From the NCBI RefSeq assembly GCF_022808325.1, contig NZ_JALGCL010000001.1:1196554-1260553 (forward strand): a stretch of 64,000 nt of DNA, read 5' to 3'. The notes below the pieces were generated by a model that was given only the letters and a program-made list of their open reading frames with translations, made no database searches and had not been told where the DNA came from. Origin of the DNA: Cognatiluteimonas sedimenti (GTDB lineage: Bacteria; Pseudomonadota; Gammaproteobacteria; Xanthomonadales; Xanthomonadaceae). Of this stretch, positions 27,889-36,982 are shown piece after piece (the first letter of the stretch is position 1; each line of letters begins with the position of its first letter). A program made the position numbers and the translations under genes.

Positions 27889-28722
27889 ATGGTCGCCCGC
27901 GTCCCGGTTTCCTTCGAGTTCTACCCGCCCAAGACCGACGAGCAGCGCGCGCAGCTAGACCGGACCGCGGCGCGGCTGAAGGCGCTGGCGCCCGAGTACG
28001 TGTCCTGCACCTTCGGTGCCGGCGGCTCCACGCTTTCGTACACGCCCGAAACCATCCAGCGCCTTCGCGACCTCCACAAGCTGGATGCGGCGCCGCACCT
28101 GAGCTGCATGGGCGGCAGCCGCGAGGAAATCCGGCAGCTGCTCAAGCTGTATCGCGCCATGGGCTGCAGGCGTCTGGTTGCGTTGCGCGGCGACCTGCCG
28201 TCCGGAATGGCGCGCATGGGCGACCTGCGCCATGCCACCGACCTGGTGGCCTTCATCCGTGCCGAGCACGGCGACTTCTTCCACGTCGAGGTCGGGTGCT
28301 ATCCGGAGACACATCCGCAGGCCGACGACGCGCTCGCGGACTTGCGCCATTTCAAGGCCAAGGTCGATGCCGGCGCGGATGCCGCGATCACCCAGTACTT
28401 CTACAACGCCGATGCGTATTTCCGCTTCGTCGACGACGTGCGCAGGCTCGGCGTCGAGGTCCCGATCGTGCCGGGAATCATGCCGATCTCCAATTTCGCC
28501 CAACTCAAGCGTTTCTCGGAAGCGTGCGGCGCCGAGATCCCGCGCTGGGTCGGCAAGCGCATGCAGGCCTTCGGCGACGATGCCGATGCGATCCGCGAGT
28601 TCGCCGCCGAACTGGTCGCCGCCATGTGCGACCGCCTCGTCGACGGCGGCGCGCCGGCGTTGCACTTCTACACGTTGAATCTTTCAAAACCGACGCTGAA
28701 CGTGCTGCGCAACCTGCGCTGA
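27889..28722 (+). CDS. metF: methylenetetrahydrofolate reductase
   Basis: A 277-residue flavoprotein that reduces 5,10-methylene-THF to 5-methyl-THF, the methyl donor for methionine synthesis. The N-terminal SFEFYPPKTDEQ with the catalytic Glu, and the FGAGGSTL loop are present. GDLPSG and the EVGCYPETHPQA region (residues about 140-150) and the QYFYNADAYFRFVDDVRR segment match MetF. The ATG at 27889 is close to a CGGAG ribosome site. Together with metK and ahcY it forms the methyl-cycle block, and homocysteine produced by AhcY is re-methylated with its product. No methionine synthase gene is in the window. Confidence 0.96.
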   Translation: MVARVPVSFEFYPPKTDEQRAQLDRTAARLKALAPEYVSCTFGAGGSTLSYTPETIQRLRDLHKLDAAPHLSCMGGSREEIRQLLKLYRAMGCRRLVALRGDLPSGMARMGDLRHATDLVAFIRAEHGDFFHVEVGCYPETHPQADDALADLRHFKAKVDAGADAAITQYFYNADAYFRFVDDVRRLGVEVPIVPGIMPISNFAQLKRFSEACGAEIPRWVGKRMQAFGDDADAIREFAAELVAAMCDRLVDGGAPALHFYTLNLSKPTLNVLRNLR

Positions 28723-28820
28723 ATTCGACGCAGGTTCAGTTCCACGAGCGTTTTCGCACGTTGCGTTGACGGCCGAACACCGAGTATGCGCGCACCCCCG
28801 CATGCCCGTGATGTCCGTCG

Positions 28821-29501
28821 ATGAACAAGTCCCTGCTCACCACCCTTGCCGCCGCCGTGTTGTGCGCGGCGACCGTTCCCGTGCCGGCGCCGGTGGAAGC
28901 CGCGAGCGGCATCCAGCGCTGCCAGTCGCCGGACGGCACGCTGGTCTATACCGACAAGGCCTGCGCGGCGTTCGGCGCGAAAGCGACGCCCATGTCCGGT
29001 GAGTTGCTGACGCGGATCGCGCATGAAGAGGCCCTGTCGGCGCGCGCTGGCGGACTGGAAGGCACGGTCGATGCAGCGATCCCGCTGGACACCGGCTCGC
29101 TCGCCCGCGCTTCCAGCGGACGCCGTTCGCCGGCTTCGGGCTGCGCACGCACCCCGACACAGCTGCAGATGGACCTGCGCGGCGCGCTGCTGCTCGGCGA
29201 CGTCAATCGTGTCGCCGAGAGCTACCACTGGGTCGGCATGTCCAGCAAGGCCGGCGAGCGCACGCTCGACCGCCTGCAGCACCTGGTCGGGCGCCAGGTG
29301 GTCGACAGCCAGTACTTCAATGCGCAGATCGGGCTTGCCGGTGCCGGCGGTTACGCCGACGCCTCGACGCTGCTGTCCGATGCATCGGGCGGCGATGGCG
29401 ATGCCGGGGTGCTGCAGCTGGTGCTCGGCGACGACGGTACGCGGTCGATGGTGGATTTCGACGTGCACAAGTACGCTGGCTGCTATTTCGTCAGTTTCTG
29501 A
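28821..29501 (+). CDS. exported DUF4124-like protein, paralogue 1
   Basis: A 226-residue exported protein of unknown function. A signal peptide runs to about residue 28 (VEA-AS). A DUF4124-like segment follows (IQRCQSPDGTLVYTDKACAAFG), with Cys residues likely to form a disulfide. The C-terminal half (CARTPTQLQMDLRGALLLGD, then VNRVAESYHWVGMSS) closely parallels the protein encoded immediately downstream. The shared pattern is a Cys, a helix, DVNR(V/L)A, YxW-G-S and a terminal CxxVS(F/L). The two genes are therefore tandem paralogues. It is separated from metF by 98 bases with no obvious terminator. No partner or process can be inferred. Confidence 0.75.
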   Translation: MNKSLLTTLAAAVLCAATVPVPAPVEAASGIQRCQSPDGTLVYTDKACAAFGAKATPMSGELLTRIAHEEALSARAGGLEGTVDAAIPLDTGSLARASSGRRSPASGCARTPTQLQMDLRGALLLGDVNRVAESYHWVGMSSKAGERTLDRLQHLVGRQVVDSQYFNAQIGLAGAGGYADASTLLSDASGGDGDAGVLQLVLGDDGTRSMVDFDVHKYAGCYFVSF

Positions 29502-29554
29502 ATCCGGGCGCATCTTCGGCGCAGCGGGGCCTTTCCGCGACCGGCGGCGGACGT

Positions 29555-29560
29555 TAGTCT
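29555..29560 (+). promoter_or_regulatory. -10-like TAGTCT before the second DUF4124-like gene
   Basis: TAGTCT is followed by six bases and the ATG at 29567, with no ribosome site. Leaderless transcription is likely. Confidence 0.45.
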
Positions 29561-29566
29561 GCCGCG

Positions 29567-30109
29567 ATGACGCGCGCTTCGTGGGTTGCCCTGCTGCTGA
29601 CGCTCCTCCTGCTTGCCGTGGCCGGCAGTACGCAGGCGCAGGTGCGCCGCTGCACTGCGACCAACGGCACCACCGTGTTCACCGATCGCCGCTGCCAGGA
29701 CATCGGCGCGGTCGACCACGTTCCAAGCGCAACCGCAGGCCTCGGCGCGCGCCCGTACCGCAATGCCTGCGCGCGCACCCTGCAAGATCTGGTCTACGAA
29801 CTGACCAGCGCCATCGACGATCGCGACGTCAACCGGCTGGCCGGCGTGTATCAGTGGACCGGCGTCTCGACCGGGACCGGTTATGCGCTGATGCAGCGCC
29901 TGGACGCGATCGCGCAGCGGCCGCTGGTCGATATCGTCCCGGTCTATCCGGCCGGCCCCGGCGACGAGGACGATTACTACCCGCAGGCGACGGTGCGCCG
30001 CCGCCCGATCGGCTTGCGCCTGGAGCAGACGCTGGCCAACGGCAGCACGCCGTCGCGGACTGTGCTCGGCCTGCGGCGGTCGTTCGGTTGCTGGTGGGTG
30101 AGCCTGTAG
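29567..30109 (+). CDS. exported DUF4124-like protein, paralogue 2
   Basis: A 180-residue exported protein. A signal peptide runs to about residue 24 (STQA-QV). It is followed by VRRCTATNGTTVFTDRRCQD, a DUF4124-like segment, and then CARTLQDLVYELTSAIDDRD with VNRLAGVYQWTGVS. The order of motifs and the terminal Cys (GCWWVSL here, GCYFVSF in the neighbour) match the 28821-29501 product, which is 46 residues longer through extra central sequence. The four shared Cys positions suggest two disulfides. Function is unknown. It appears to have its own leaderless promoter rather than depending on read-through from its paralogue. Confidence 0.75.
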   Translation: MTRASWVALLLTLLLLAVAGSTQAQVRRCTATNGTTVFTDRRCQDIGAVDHVPSATAGLGARPYRNACARTLQDLVYELTSAIDDRDVNRLAGVYQWTGVSTGTGYALMQRLDAIAQRPLVDIVPVYPAGPGDEDDYYPQATVRRRPIGLRLEQTLANGSTPSRTVLGLRRSFGCWWVSL

Positions 30110-30178
30110 CACGGCCGTGGGCGCCTGCCGCCGGGTCGTTTGGGGCAAAATGACGCCTTTCCGGCAGGAACCGCGACC

Positions 30179-31096
30179 ATGCAGTATCCGCAATGGATCT
30201 GGCACAACGGCACGATCAAGCCGTGGGCCGAAGCCACCACCCACGTCATGTCGCATGCGCTGCATTACGGCTCGTCGGTGTTCGAGGGCATCCGTAGCTA
30301 CGACACCCCCGCAGGCCCGGTGATCTTCCGCCTGGGCGACCACGCGCGGCGGCTGTTCGCGTCGGCCAGGATCTACGAGATGGCGATCCCCAACACGGTG
30401 GACGACATCAACGCCGCCTGTCGCGAGGTATTGCGCCGCAACGCGCTGACCAAGGCGTACCTGCGGCCGGTCGCCTGGCGCGGCCTGGGCGGGTTCGGGC
30501 TGTCGGCCGACACCCCCGTCGACGTCGCCGTGGCTGCCTGGCAGATGGGCGCGTACCTGGGCGACGGTGTACTGGAACAGGGCATCGACGCCTGCGTTTC
30601 GAGCTGGCAGCGGTTCGCACCCAATACCATTCCCGCCGGCGCCAAGGCCGGCGGCAACTACCTGTCCGGGCAACTGGTGGCGCGTGAGGCGCGGCGCCTG
30701 GGCTTCGGCGAAGGCATCGCCCTGGCATCGACAGGGCTGCTGAGCGAAGGTGCCGGCGAGAACCTGTTCCTGGTGTTCGACGGCGCGTTGCATACCACGC
30801 CGGTCAGTGCCGCGCTGCTCAACGGCATTACCCGCAACACCTTGATGACGCTGGCTCGCGATGCCGGCATCACGGTGGTGGAGCGCGACCTGCCGCGCGA
30901 ATACCTGTACCTGTGCGACGAGGTGTTCATGTGCGGCACCGCCGCGGAAATCACGCCGATCCGCTCGGTCGATGGCCGCCAGGTCGGCGCGGGCAAGGCC
31001 GGGCCCGTGACCCGCAGGATGCAGGAACTGTTCTTCGGCCTGTTCGACGGCCGCACGCCCGACAAGTACGGCTGGCTGGACCCGGTCGACGCCTGA
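30179..31096 (+). CDS. ilvE: branched-chain amino acid aminotransferase
   Basis: A 305-residue class IV PLP enzyme that performs the last step of Leu, Ile and Val synthesis by transamination with glutamate. It matches IlvE along its full length: HALHYGSSVFEGIRSYD near residue 25, and AKAGGNYLSGQLVAREARR near 155 with the PLP-binding Lys. GAGENLF near 195 and EVFMCGTAAEITPIRSVDGR near 250 complete the set. The ATG at 30179 is used; a CAAAAT hexamer at 30148 is a plausible -10 with a short leader carrying CAGGAA. It is convergent with the two-component genes, with only 12 bases between the stop codons. Confidence 0.95.
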   Translation: MQYPQWIWHNGTIKPWAEATTHVMSHALHYGSSVFEGIRSYDTPAGPVIFRLGDHARRLFASARIYEMAIPNTVDDINAACREVLRRNALTKAYLRPVAWRGLGGFGLSADTPVDVAVAAWQMGAYLGDGVLEQGIDACVSSWQRFAPNTIPAGAKAGGNYLSGQLVAREARRLGFGEGIALASTGLLSEGAGENLFLVFDGALHTTPVSAALLNGITRNTLMTLARDAGITVVERDLPREYLYLCDEVFMCGTAAEITPIRSVDGRQVGAGKAGPVTRRMQELFFGLFDGRTPDKYGWLDPVDA

Positions 31097-31108
31097 GCGG
31101 CAGGCCGC

Positions 31109-32503
31109 CTAGGCGGTCAGCTCGGCCGCCGCTTCCACCGCATCAGGCGAGAACGACAGCGTCGCCACCACGCCCTGCCGGTCACCCGGCACGACGCGCA
31201 CGTTCCAGCCGTACAGCGTGCACAGTCGGCGCACGATCGACAGGCCGATGCCACCGCCCTGCGAATGCTCGGCGTGGGTGCCCCGGTAGCCGCGCTCGAA
31301 CAGGCGCGCGGCATCCTCGGCCGTCAGCCCGGGGCCCGAATCGACCACTTCGACCGCATTGGGCAGCAGCCGCGCGACCACGTCGCCCTGCGCGGTGTAC
31401 TTGACCGCATTGCCCACCAGGTTGCCCAGCGCCACGGCCACGGCGGCCTCGGGCGCATCCACGACCAGCCCGCGCTCGCCTTCCAGGCGCAATTCCAGCG
31501 GCTTGCCCCCGAGCTGGGCGCGATGCGCATCGAGCAGTTGCTCCGCGATGCGCGCGACATCGGCGGCCCCATGGCCGCGCTCGTTGCGCGACAGCAGCAG
31601 CAACGCGCTGATCAGGTCGGTGCACTGCTGTTCCGCGCGCTGGATGCGCTGCAAGCGCGCCCGGGTCTTGTCGTCCAGGTCCGGCTTCGACAGCAGCAGC
31701 TCGATCGCCCCCTTGATCACCGCCAGCGGCGTGCGCAGCTCGTGGCTGACGTCGGCATTGAACTCGCGGTCGCGCTTCACCACTTCGGTCAGGCGTCCCG
31801 AGTAGTCGTCGAGTGCCTTGGCCAGTTCGCCGACCTCGTCCTCGGCAAAGTAAGGCGCCAGCGCCTCCGGCTGCGCGCTGCGCCCCGAACGGCGCAGCCG
31901 TTGCGCCAGCTCCGACACCGGGCTCATCACCCGCGACGCCGCCCACCAGCCCACCAGCAGCGACAACAGCGTGAATACAGCCACCACGCCGATCAGCGCG
32001 CTGTTGAACTGGCGTTCGCCGCGCATCGACTGGCTCATGTCGTAGGCCAGGAAAAACCAGACATCCGGCGTCTTGCGGACCGCCAGCTTGTAAGAGAACG
32101 CGCTGCCGTCGGGGTCGACTCCGGTGACGTTGTGGATGCCGTCGTCGAACTCGTACCAGTCCGGCTGCTCGGCGCGCAGCGCCTCGAAGTTGGGCCGCCT
32201 GACCACGCGCGCCAGCATCTGCTGCACCGGCAGGTCCGGATTCTTGGCCGGATCGGTGTAGAAACGGCGCGCGTACTCGTCGATGTTCTTGTTCATCACG
32301 TCTTCGACCAGCTGGTTCTCGACGCGGTTTCGCGCCCAGTTGGTGGCGAAGGCGAGCAGCAGCGTCAGGCCGAAGCCCAGCAGCAGGAACGAGAGGATGA
32401 TGCGGCTGCGAAGGCGCCGCCGGTAGCGGGTGGGCTTCCTGCGAGCAGGCGCCCCGCCTGACGGCGCCGCCTGCCCGGGGGCCACGTCTTCAGCTGGCGG
32501 CAT
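31109..32503 (-). CDS. sensor histidine kinase
   Basis: A 464-residue membrane histidine kinase. Membrane helices lie at about 34-54 and 168-189, flanking a periplasmic domain of about 110 residues. HAMP-like sequence follows at 185-240. The HisKA phosphoacceptor is His254 in DVSHELRTPLAVIKGA; an ATPase domain with the N box (LGNLVGNAVKY) and G boxes (VDSGPGL, GGGIGLSIV) completes it. The first 33 residues are a Pro/Arg-rich cytoplasmic tail. Its start overlaps the end of the response-regulator gene by 14 bases, so the two form an operon with the regulator first. The signal is unknown; ColS- or PhoQ-type sensors are possible relatives, but the sequence alone does not decide. Confidence 0.93.
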   Translation of the reverse strand: MPPAEDVAPGQAAPSGGAPARRKPTRYRRRLRSRIILSFLLLGFGLTLLLAFATNWARNRVENQLVEDVMNKNIDEYARRFYTDPAKNPDLPVQQMLARVVRRPNFEALRAEQPDWYEFDDGIHNVTGVDPDGSAFSYKLAVRKTPDVWFFLAYDMSQSMRGERQFNSALIGVVAVFTLLSLLVGWWAASRVMSPVSELAQRLRRSGRSAQPEALAPYFAEDEVGELAKALDDYSGRLTEVVKRDREFNADVSHELRTPLAVIKGAIELLLSKPDLDDKTRARLQRIQRAEQQCTDLISALLLLSRNERGHGAADVARIAEQLLDAHRAQLGGKPLELRLEGERGLVVDAPEAAVAVALGNLVGNAVKYTAQGDVVARLLPNAVEVVDSGPGLTAEDAARLFERGYRGTHAEHSQGGGIGLSIVRRLCTLYGWNVRVVPGDRQGVVATLSFSPDAVEAAAELTA

Positions 32504-33173
32504 CGGGTGCGGCGATCCGGTAGCCGATGCCGTGGCGGGTCTGGATCAGCTGCGTCGGGAATGGCTTGTCGACCACCGCGCGCAGGCCGTGGATGTGCAC
32601 GCGCAGCGAATCCGAATCCGGCAGCTCCTCGCCCCAGACGCGGGTTTCCAGTTCCTGCCGCGTGACCACCGCCGGCGAGGCTTCCATCAGCGCCTGCAGG
32701 ATCTTCAGCGCGGTCGGATTGAGCTGCAGCAGCTTGCCCTCGCGCCGCACTTCCAGGGTATCGAGGTTGTATTCCAGGTCGGCGACCTCGAGCACCCGCG
32801 TCTGCACTCCCTTGCCGCGGCGGGCAAGCGCGTTGAGCCGCACTTCCACCTCCTGCAGGGCGAACGGCTTGATCAGGTAGTCGTCGGCGCCGGAATCGAA
32901 CCCGGCCAGCTTGTTGTCCAGCGAATCGCGCGCGGTCAGCATCAGTACCGGGGTCTGCTTGCGTGCCTCGTTGCGCAGCTTGCGGCAGACCTCCAGGCCG
33001 TCCATGCCGGGCAGGCTGAGGTCGAGCACGACCGCGTCGAAGTCGTGCACCACCGCCAGGTGCAGGCCGGTGACGCCGTCGGCGGCGAAATCGACGGTGT
33101 GCCCGCGATCCTCGAGGTAATCGCCGAGGTTGGCGGCGATGTCGGTGTTGTCTTCGATGACGAGGATGCGCAT
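32490..33173 (-). CDS. OmpR-family response regulator
   Basis: A 227-residue regulator. The receiver domain has the acidic pocket at Glu7-Asp8, the phosphoacceptor Asp51 in AVVLDLSLPGMDG, Thr80 in LMLTARDS and Lys102 in YLIKPF. The C-terminal winged helix (about 130-225) has the recognition segment DSDSLRVHIHGLRAVVDKPF and ends with GIGYRI. It is transcribed before its kinase, with which it overlaps by 14 bases. The intergenic region upstream contains a phased TTAAA array, the type of site such regulators bind as tandem dimers. No ribosome site of note is seen. Direct target genes are unknown. Confidence 0.94.
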   Translation of the reverse strand: MRILVIEDNTDIAANLGDYLEDRGHTVDFAADGVTGLHLAVVHDFDAVVLDLSLPGMDGLEVCRKLRNEARKQTPVLMLTARDSLDNKLAGFDSGADDYLIKPFALQEVEVRLNALARRGKGVQTRVLEVADLEYNLDTLEVRREGKLLQLNPTALKILQALMEASPAVVTRQELETRVWGEELPDSDSLRVHIHGLRAVVDKPFPTQLIQTRHGIGYRIAAPDAAS

Positions 33174-33338
33174 CGGGGATCCTGTGGCTGGGTGGCGTTG
33201 GAACGCGGCAGTGGCCGGGCAGTTCCCCGGGCGCCTGCTGGCGTTGCGTGTCGGATCGCGTTCGGGCGAGCGGCGGCGGATCGAACAGCCTTCGGCGATT
33301 CTTGCATACGGCCGCGTGAATCCCGCATGCGCCCGGGG

Positions 33339-33464
33339 AAAACAAAGGCCCAGGCGCGGGAGCACCGCGCCTGGGCCAAACGAGCCCCGATTACCGTGAT
33401 CTGCGACGCCCAAGGAGCGGCACCTGACGAGGTGTGTCGATCTGGAGAAAGCAGAACTTCGGTC
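33339..33464 (-). ncRNA. candidate small RNA between rimK and the response regulator
   Basis: On the minus strand a TAGCCT hexamer (33471-33476) lies 11 bases downstream of the last TTAAA repeat. The predicted start is near 33464, and a perfect terminator ends the unit near 33339, giving about 126 nt. The body contains a short hairpin (CACCT/AGGTG at 33421-33434) and no open frame worth naming. It may instead be the rimB-rimK 3' UTR or an attenuated leader of the regulator gene. Confidence 0.35.
33347..33377 (-). terminator. intrinsic terminator after rimK / candidate sRNA
   Basis: GGCCCAGGCGCGG, loop TGCTC, CCGCGCCTGGGCC on the minus strand: a perfect 13-bp stem followed by TTTGTTTT. It ends transcripts coming from rimB-rimK or from the TTAAA-array promoter before they reach the response-regulator gene. 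Confidence 0.8.
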
Positions 33465-33487
33465 CCGCCTAGGCTACGCGGGAATCG

Positions 33488-33527
33488 ATTAAACAGCCGT
33501 TAAAGCCGGTATTAAATTTCCGTTAAA
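33488..33527. promoter_or_regulatory. four phased TTAAA repeats (probable response-regulator operator)
   Basis: TTAAA begins at 33489, 33500, 33512 and 33523, spacings of 11, 12 and 11 bp, so all copies face the same side of the helix. Two copies are extended to CCGTTAAA. OmpR/PhoB-type regulators bind direct repeats at 11-bp spacing. In this GC-rich sequence four such AT-rich repeats stand out strongly. Confidence 0.55.
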
Positions 33528-33548
33528 ACCTCCGGAACCGGTGCAGTC

Positions 33549-34454
33549 TCACGCTGCTGAGCGACGGCGGACCGGGATCGGCTGGTGCCCGGCCACGACG
33601 AAATCGATGATGCGGCCGGCGATGTCGATCCCGGTGGCTTCCTCGATCCCTTCCAGGCCAGGGGAAGCGTTCACCTCCAGCACCAGCGGGCCGCGACGGG
33701 ACCGGATCAGGTCGACGCCGGCGATGCCCAGCCCCAGCACTGCCGCCGCACGCACGGCGGTCGCCTGTTCGGCCACGGAGGCACGCACCGCCCGGGCAGT
33801 GCCGCCGCGGTGCAGGTTGGAACGGAAGTCGCCCTTGGGCGCCTGTCGCCGCATGGTCGCCACCACCTGGTCACCGACCACGAAGCAGCGCAGGTCGGCG
33901 CCACGCGCCTCGGCGATGAACTCCTGGACCAGGAAGTTGGCGTACAGGCCGCGCAGCGCCTCGATCACGCTGCGGGAAGCCGAAGGTTTCTCGGTCAGCA
34001 TCACCCCGGCGCCCTGGGTGCCTTCATTGAGCTTGATCACGTGCGGCGGCGGGCCGAGCATCGACAGCAGGTCGGCGGTGTCGTCGGGGTTGTCGCCGAA
34101 GACCGTGATCGGCAGGCCGATGCCCTGCGCCGCCAGCAACTGGTGGCACCGCAGCTTGTCGCGCGCGCGCGCGATCGCATCGGACGGGTTGGGTGCATGG
34201 CTGCCCATCAGCTCGAACTGGCGCAGCACCGCGGTGCCGTAACGGGTGATCGAGGCGCCGATGCGCGGGATCACCGCGCCATAGCCGGCGATCGGGCGCC
34301 CCTTGTAGTGCATCCCGAAGCCGTCCGCGCTGATGCGCAGGTAGCAGCGCAGCGGGTCCAGCACGCGCACGCTGTGGTGGCGCTCGCGCGCTGCCTCGAC
34401 CAGGCGCCGGGTCGAATACAGCTTGCTGTTGCGCGAGAGGATGGCGAGCTTCAT
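33549..34454 (-). CDS. rimK: RimK-type ATP-grasp ligase
   Basis: A 301-residue ATP-grasp enzyme. RimK adds glutamates to the C-terminus of ribosomal protein S6 (and can make poly-alpha-glutamate), altering ribosome behaviour. The N-terminal [21 protein letters not shown], the [16 protein letters not shown] nucleotide-binding loop near residue 140, [21 protein letters not shown] near 175-195 and the metal-binding [15 protein letters not shown] near 260 are all typical. Its start overlaps the stop of the upstream protease gene by 4 bases (ATGA). That protease family (RimB) partners RimK in pseudomonads. A strong terminator follows. Confidence 0.93.
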   Translation of the reverse strand: MKLAILSRNSKLYSTRRLVEAARERHHSVRVLDPLRCYLRISADGFGMHYKGRPIAGYGAVIPRIGASITRYGTAVLRQFELMGSHAPNPSDAIARARDKLRCHQLLAAQGIGLPITVFGDNPDDTADLLSMLGPPPHVIKLNEGTQGAGVMLTEKPSASRSVIEALRGLYANFLVQEFIAEARGADLRCFVVGDQVVATMRRQAPKGDFRSNLHRGGTARAVRASVAEQATAVRAAAVLGLGIAGVDLIRSRRGPLVLEVNASPGLEGIEEATGIDIAGRIIDFVVAGHQPIPVRRRSAA

Positions 34455-34894
34455 GGGCGGGGCTCGAGGGTCGAGGGCGGGCGCCCGTGGAGGAAGGAGC
34501 GTGCCGGATCGACCATGAACGCACCGTCCATCGCGCTGCGGCCAAGCAGCATCGGGAACAGCATGCCGCGGCGATCGGTCAGGTTGATTTCAATCTCGCG
34601 TTCCTGCCCGGCCAGGCGCAGGTGCGTGCGCAGGAAGACGCGATGGTTGCAGTGCCCGCCGGAGTCGGTCACTTCGCGCTCGTCCAGCACCGGTGCGCTG
34701 GCCTCGATGGCCACGCGGCGGGTACGCCCGGGCGTGAACCGGAACCCGACCCAGGGCGCCCCGCGCTCGACGAAACGCCATTGCTCGTCCACGTGCAGCG
34801 CCGAGGTACGCGCGCCGCTGTCGACCTTGGCGCGCACGCGCGCTACGCCCAGGTCGGGCAACGCCAGCCATTCCCGCCAGCCGAGCACGATCAT
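34451..34894 (-). CDS. rimB: retropepsin-like ATP-dependent zinc protease family protein (RimB-like)
   Basis: A 147-residue protein of the 'ATP-dependent zinc protease' family (DUF785), which has a pepsin-like fold. The catalytic motif is [13 protein letters not shown] near residue 22, with Asp-Ser-Gly; [16 protein letters not shown] near 108 matches the second conserved block. In the pseudomonad Rim system RimB and RimK act together to set S6 glutamylation. The ATG at 34894 (MIVLGWREW) gives the family's usual N-terminus. A 14-codon longer frame from 34936 is less likely. It is cotranscribed with rimK and lies close to a tRNA gene. Proteolytic activity is inferred from family. Confidence 0.85.
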   Translation of the reverse strand: MIVLGWREWLALPDLGVARVRAKVDSGARTSALHVDEQWRFVERGAPWVGFRFTPGRTRRVAIEASAPVLDEREVTDSGGHCNHRVFLRTHLRLAGQEREIEINLTDRRGMLFPMLLGRSAMDGAFMVDPARSFLHGRPPSTLEPRP

Positions 34895-34963
34895 CGACGC
34901 TGCCTTGCGCGGAGGAAAGAAAATCGGCGGCGCCATCGCGTGGATGACACCGCCGTTGCATGG

Positions 34964-35037
34964 TGGAGCGGGTGAAGGGAATCGAACCCTCGTCAGTAGC
35001 TTGGGAAGCTACAGCTCTACCATTGAGCTACACCCGC
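34964..35037 (-). tRNA. tRNA-Gly (anticodon CCC)
   Basis: A 74-base tRNA with the CCA end encoded. The acceptor GCGGGTG pairs with CACCCGC. The D-stem GCTC/GAGC, the anticodon stem GTAGC/GCTAC around the loop TTCCCAA (anticodon at 35003-35005 on the complement), and the T-arm GAGGG-TTCGATT-CCCTT are all intact. It corresponds to the glyU-type isoacceptor reading GGG. Confidence 0.97.
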
Positions 35038-35107
35038 AGGCGGCGAAGTCTATGCCCCCCGCGCCGGGCATGGCAATGCGCGGCGGGGGCCGCCGCGCGG
35101 TGCCGCA

Positions 35108-36982
35108 TCAGAAACGACTGCCGATGGTCATGAACACGCTGGCGTCGTTGCCGCCTTCCTGGGCGAAGGTGGCGCTGGCGCCGACGTTCGCGTCGAGCCC
35201 CAGCAACTGCGTGCGCGCGCCCAGCAACAGGGTGCCGTAGTCGCGGTCGAACTCCTGGCCAGGGACCGCATAGGCCAGCGAACCCGGGATCGACTGGGCA
35301 ATGGCGAAGGCCTGCCCGGCCGAATCCTCGAACTCGTGGTCCCAGGTCACGCGCGCGTAGGGATGGATGCGCTCCCCGGGCGCGTAGCTGAATTGCCAGC
35401 CGGCGCTGCCGATCAGCGAATCCACGCCCTGGTCCGGGTAGGCCAGCGAAGTCGACAGCGACGGCTCGCTCTCGGCGAAGCCGTCGATGTCGATCTGCTG
35501 CGACAACAACGAAACCACCGGGCCATGGCGGAACGCGCCGTCGCCGAAGGTCCAGCCGCCGTTGACGCCGATGCTGAGGTTGCTGCCGTCGGCAGAACCG
35601 TGGTGGGTCCGGGTGGCCGCGCCCAGTTGGACGTCGCGGTCGGTGTCGAAACCGAGCCATGAATAACTGGCCTGGGCATTGGCCCATGCGCGCCCGCCCT
35701 GCCAGCCCAGGTAGCCGCCAAGGCTGGCGTCGGTCTGGTCGAAGCTGCCGCGACGCTGGCCCCAGTCCATGCCTTGGCGGCCGTAGCCGCCGAAGACGCC
35801 ATAGACGAGGTTGCCGCTGGCCCAGTCGACTCCCACCGTCAGGGTCGGGCCGCCGCCGTCGTAATTGCTCACGTCTTCGCCGTAGCGCTGCGAGTCGCCG
35901 CGCACGTCGGCCCACCAGCGCATGCCCTCGCCTTCGCGCGCCTGCGACAGCTGCGCCCCGACGCGCTCGGCACGGGCACGCCCGACCACGGCCTCGGAAT
36001 GCGGCAGTACCGCCATCTGGCCGGGCGCTTCCAGGATCGAGATCGCGTACTGGGCGAGGACTTCGTGTGCCGTCGTGGTCGGATGCACGCCGTCGGCGAA
36101 GACGAAGCTGGTGTCGGCGTCGGGTGCGACGAAATTGGCCGGGTTGCACCCCAGCGCCGGCGCCGCGCCACAAGCCGGCGTGGTGACGTTGCTGAAGCCA
36201 TACAGGCCGGGGTTGGCCGTGATTTCGTGCAACAGGCTGTAGGTATCCAGCGGGATCACCTGCAGGCCGGCGGCACCGAGCCCGCCGAACAGGGTCTGGT
36301 TGTAGGCAGTGACCAGCGCGGTGACGCCGGCTGAGCCATCGGGCCCCAACGACAGGCCGAACGGGGTGGTGCCCACGTCGGGCATGGTCGGCACCAGGAT
36401 GTACTGCGCGCCGGCCGCCGTCAGCGTGCCGACCAACCCGACCTCGGCGCCGGCCGCGGCCAGGAACTGCTCCTGGGTGGTGGCGCCGTTGAGGTGGAAG
36501 AACAAGTCGTTGGCCCCGCCCCACACGGTATAGAGCGCGTCGGGATCCGCCTGGCCGCCGTTGAGCGCCAGGTAGGTGTTGACCTGGTCGGTCAGCGAGG
36601 GCGCGAACTGGGTCGGAATCGAGGGCGGGAAGCCCGCGCCCAGTTCCGGACCGATGGTGGCGCCGCCGGCGGCGAAGTTGTCGCCCCCGGTCAGGGCCAC
36701 GCCGGTGGCGGTCAGCTGCCAGGCGGCCGAAGCGTCGGTGCCGTAGAAGTCGGCCAGGAACTCCGACCACACCAGGCCCGGGTTGGTGGTGAAGCGCGCC
36801 GCCACGGCAGCGGACGGGTCGACGTTCTCGACCAGGAAAGTCTGGTAGAAACCGCTGTCGGTGAGGCTGTCGCCGAAGAACACCGTCTGCGAGAACGGAG
36901 CACTCTGGGCGAACACGGGGGCCGCCGCCAGCGCGAGCGCCGCAGCAAGAAGGGAGCGGAGGGGCCTGCGGGACGACGCCAT
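35108..36982 (-). CDS. GDSL esterase/lipase autotransporter (EstA-like)
   Basis: A 624-residue autotransporter. A signal peptide runs to about residue 25 (VFA-QS). The passenger is an SGNH hydrolase: [13 protein letters not shown] with Ser39, the [11 protein letters not shown] oxyanion block near 150, and [19 protein letters not shown] near 290 with the catalytic Asp-His. The last 280 residues form a 12-strand beta-barrel domain ([17 protein letters not shown] onward) ending in Phe (MTIGSRF). Such EstA-type enzymes stay anchored on the cell surface and hydrolyse short-chain esters or lipids. The C-terminal barrel is complete. It is divergent from thiS with a 159-base gap and is followed by the tRNA gene. 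Confidence 0.93.
   Translation of the reverse strand: MASSRRPLRSLLAAALALAAAPVFAQSAPFSQTVFFGDSLTDSGFYQTFLVENVDPSAAVAARFTTNPGLVWSEFLADFYGTDASAAWQLTATGVALTGGDNFAAGGATIGPELGAGFPPSIPTQFAPSLTDQVNTYLALNGGQADPDALYTVWGGANDLFFHLNGATTQEQFLAAAGAEVGLVGTLTAAGAQYILVPTMPDVGTTPFGLSLGPDGSAGVTALVTAYNQTLFGGLGAAGLQVIPLDTYSLLHEITANPGLYGFSNVTTPACGAAPALGCNPANFVAPDADTSFVFADGVHPTTTAHEVLAQYAISILEAPGQMAVLPHSEAVVGRARAERVGAQLSQAREGEGMRWWADVRGDSQRYGEDVSNYDGGGPTLTVGVDWASGNLVYGVFGGYGRQGMDWGQRRGSFDQTDASLGGYLGWQGGRAWANAQASYSWLGFDTDRDVQLGAATRTHHGSADGSNLSIGVNGGWTFGDGAFRHGPVVSLLSQQIDIDGFAESEPSLSTSLAYPDQGVDSLIGSAGWQFSYAPGERIHPYARVTWDHEFEDSAGQAFAIAQSIPGSLAYAVPGQEFDRDYGTLLLGARTQLLGLDANVGASATFAQEGGNDASVFMTIGSRF

Noticed and set aside
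31097-31108. Terminator between ilvE and the histidine kinase gene
   Set aside because: Only 12 bases separate the stop codons, and no stem was found; the transcripts presumably overlap.
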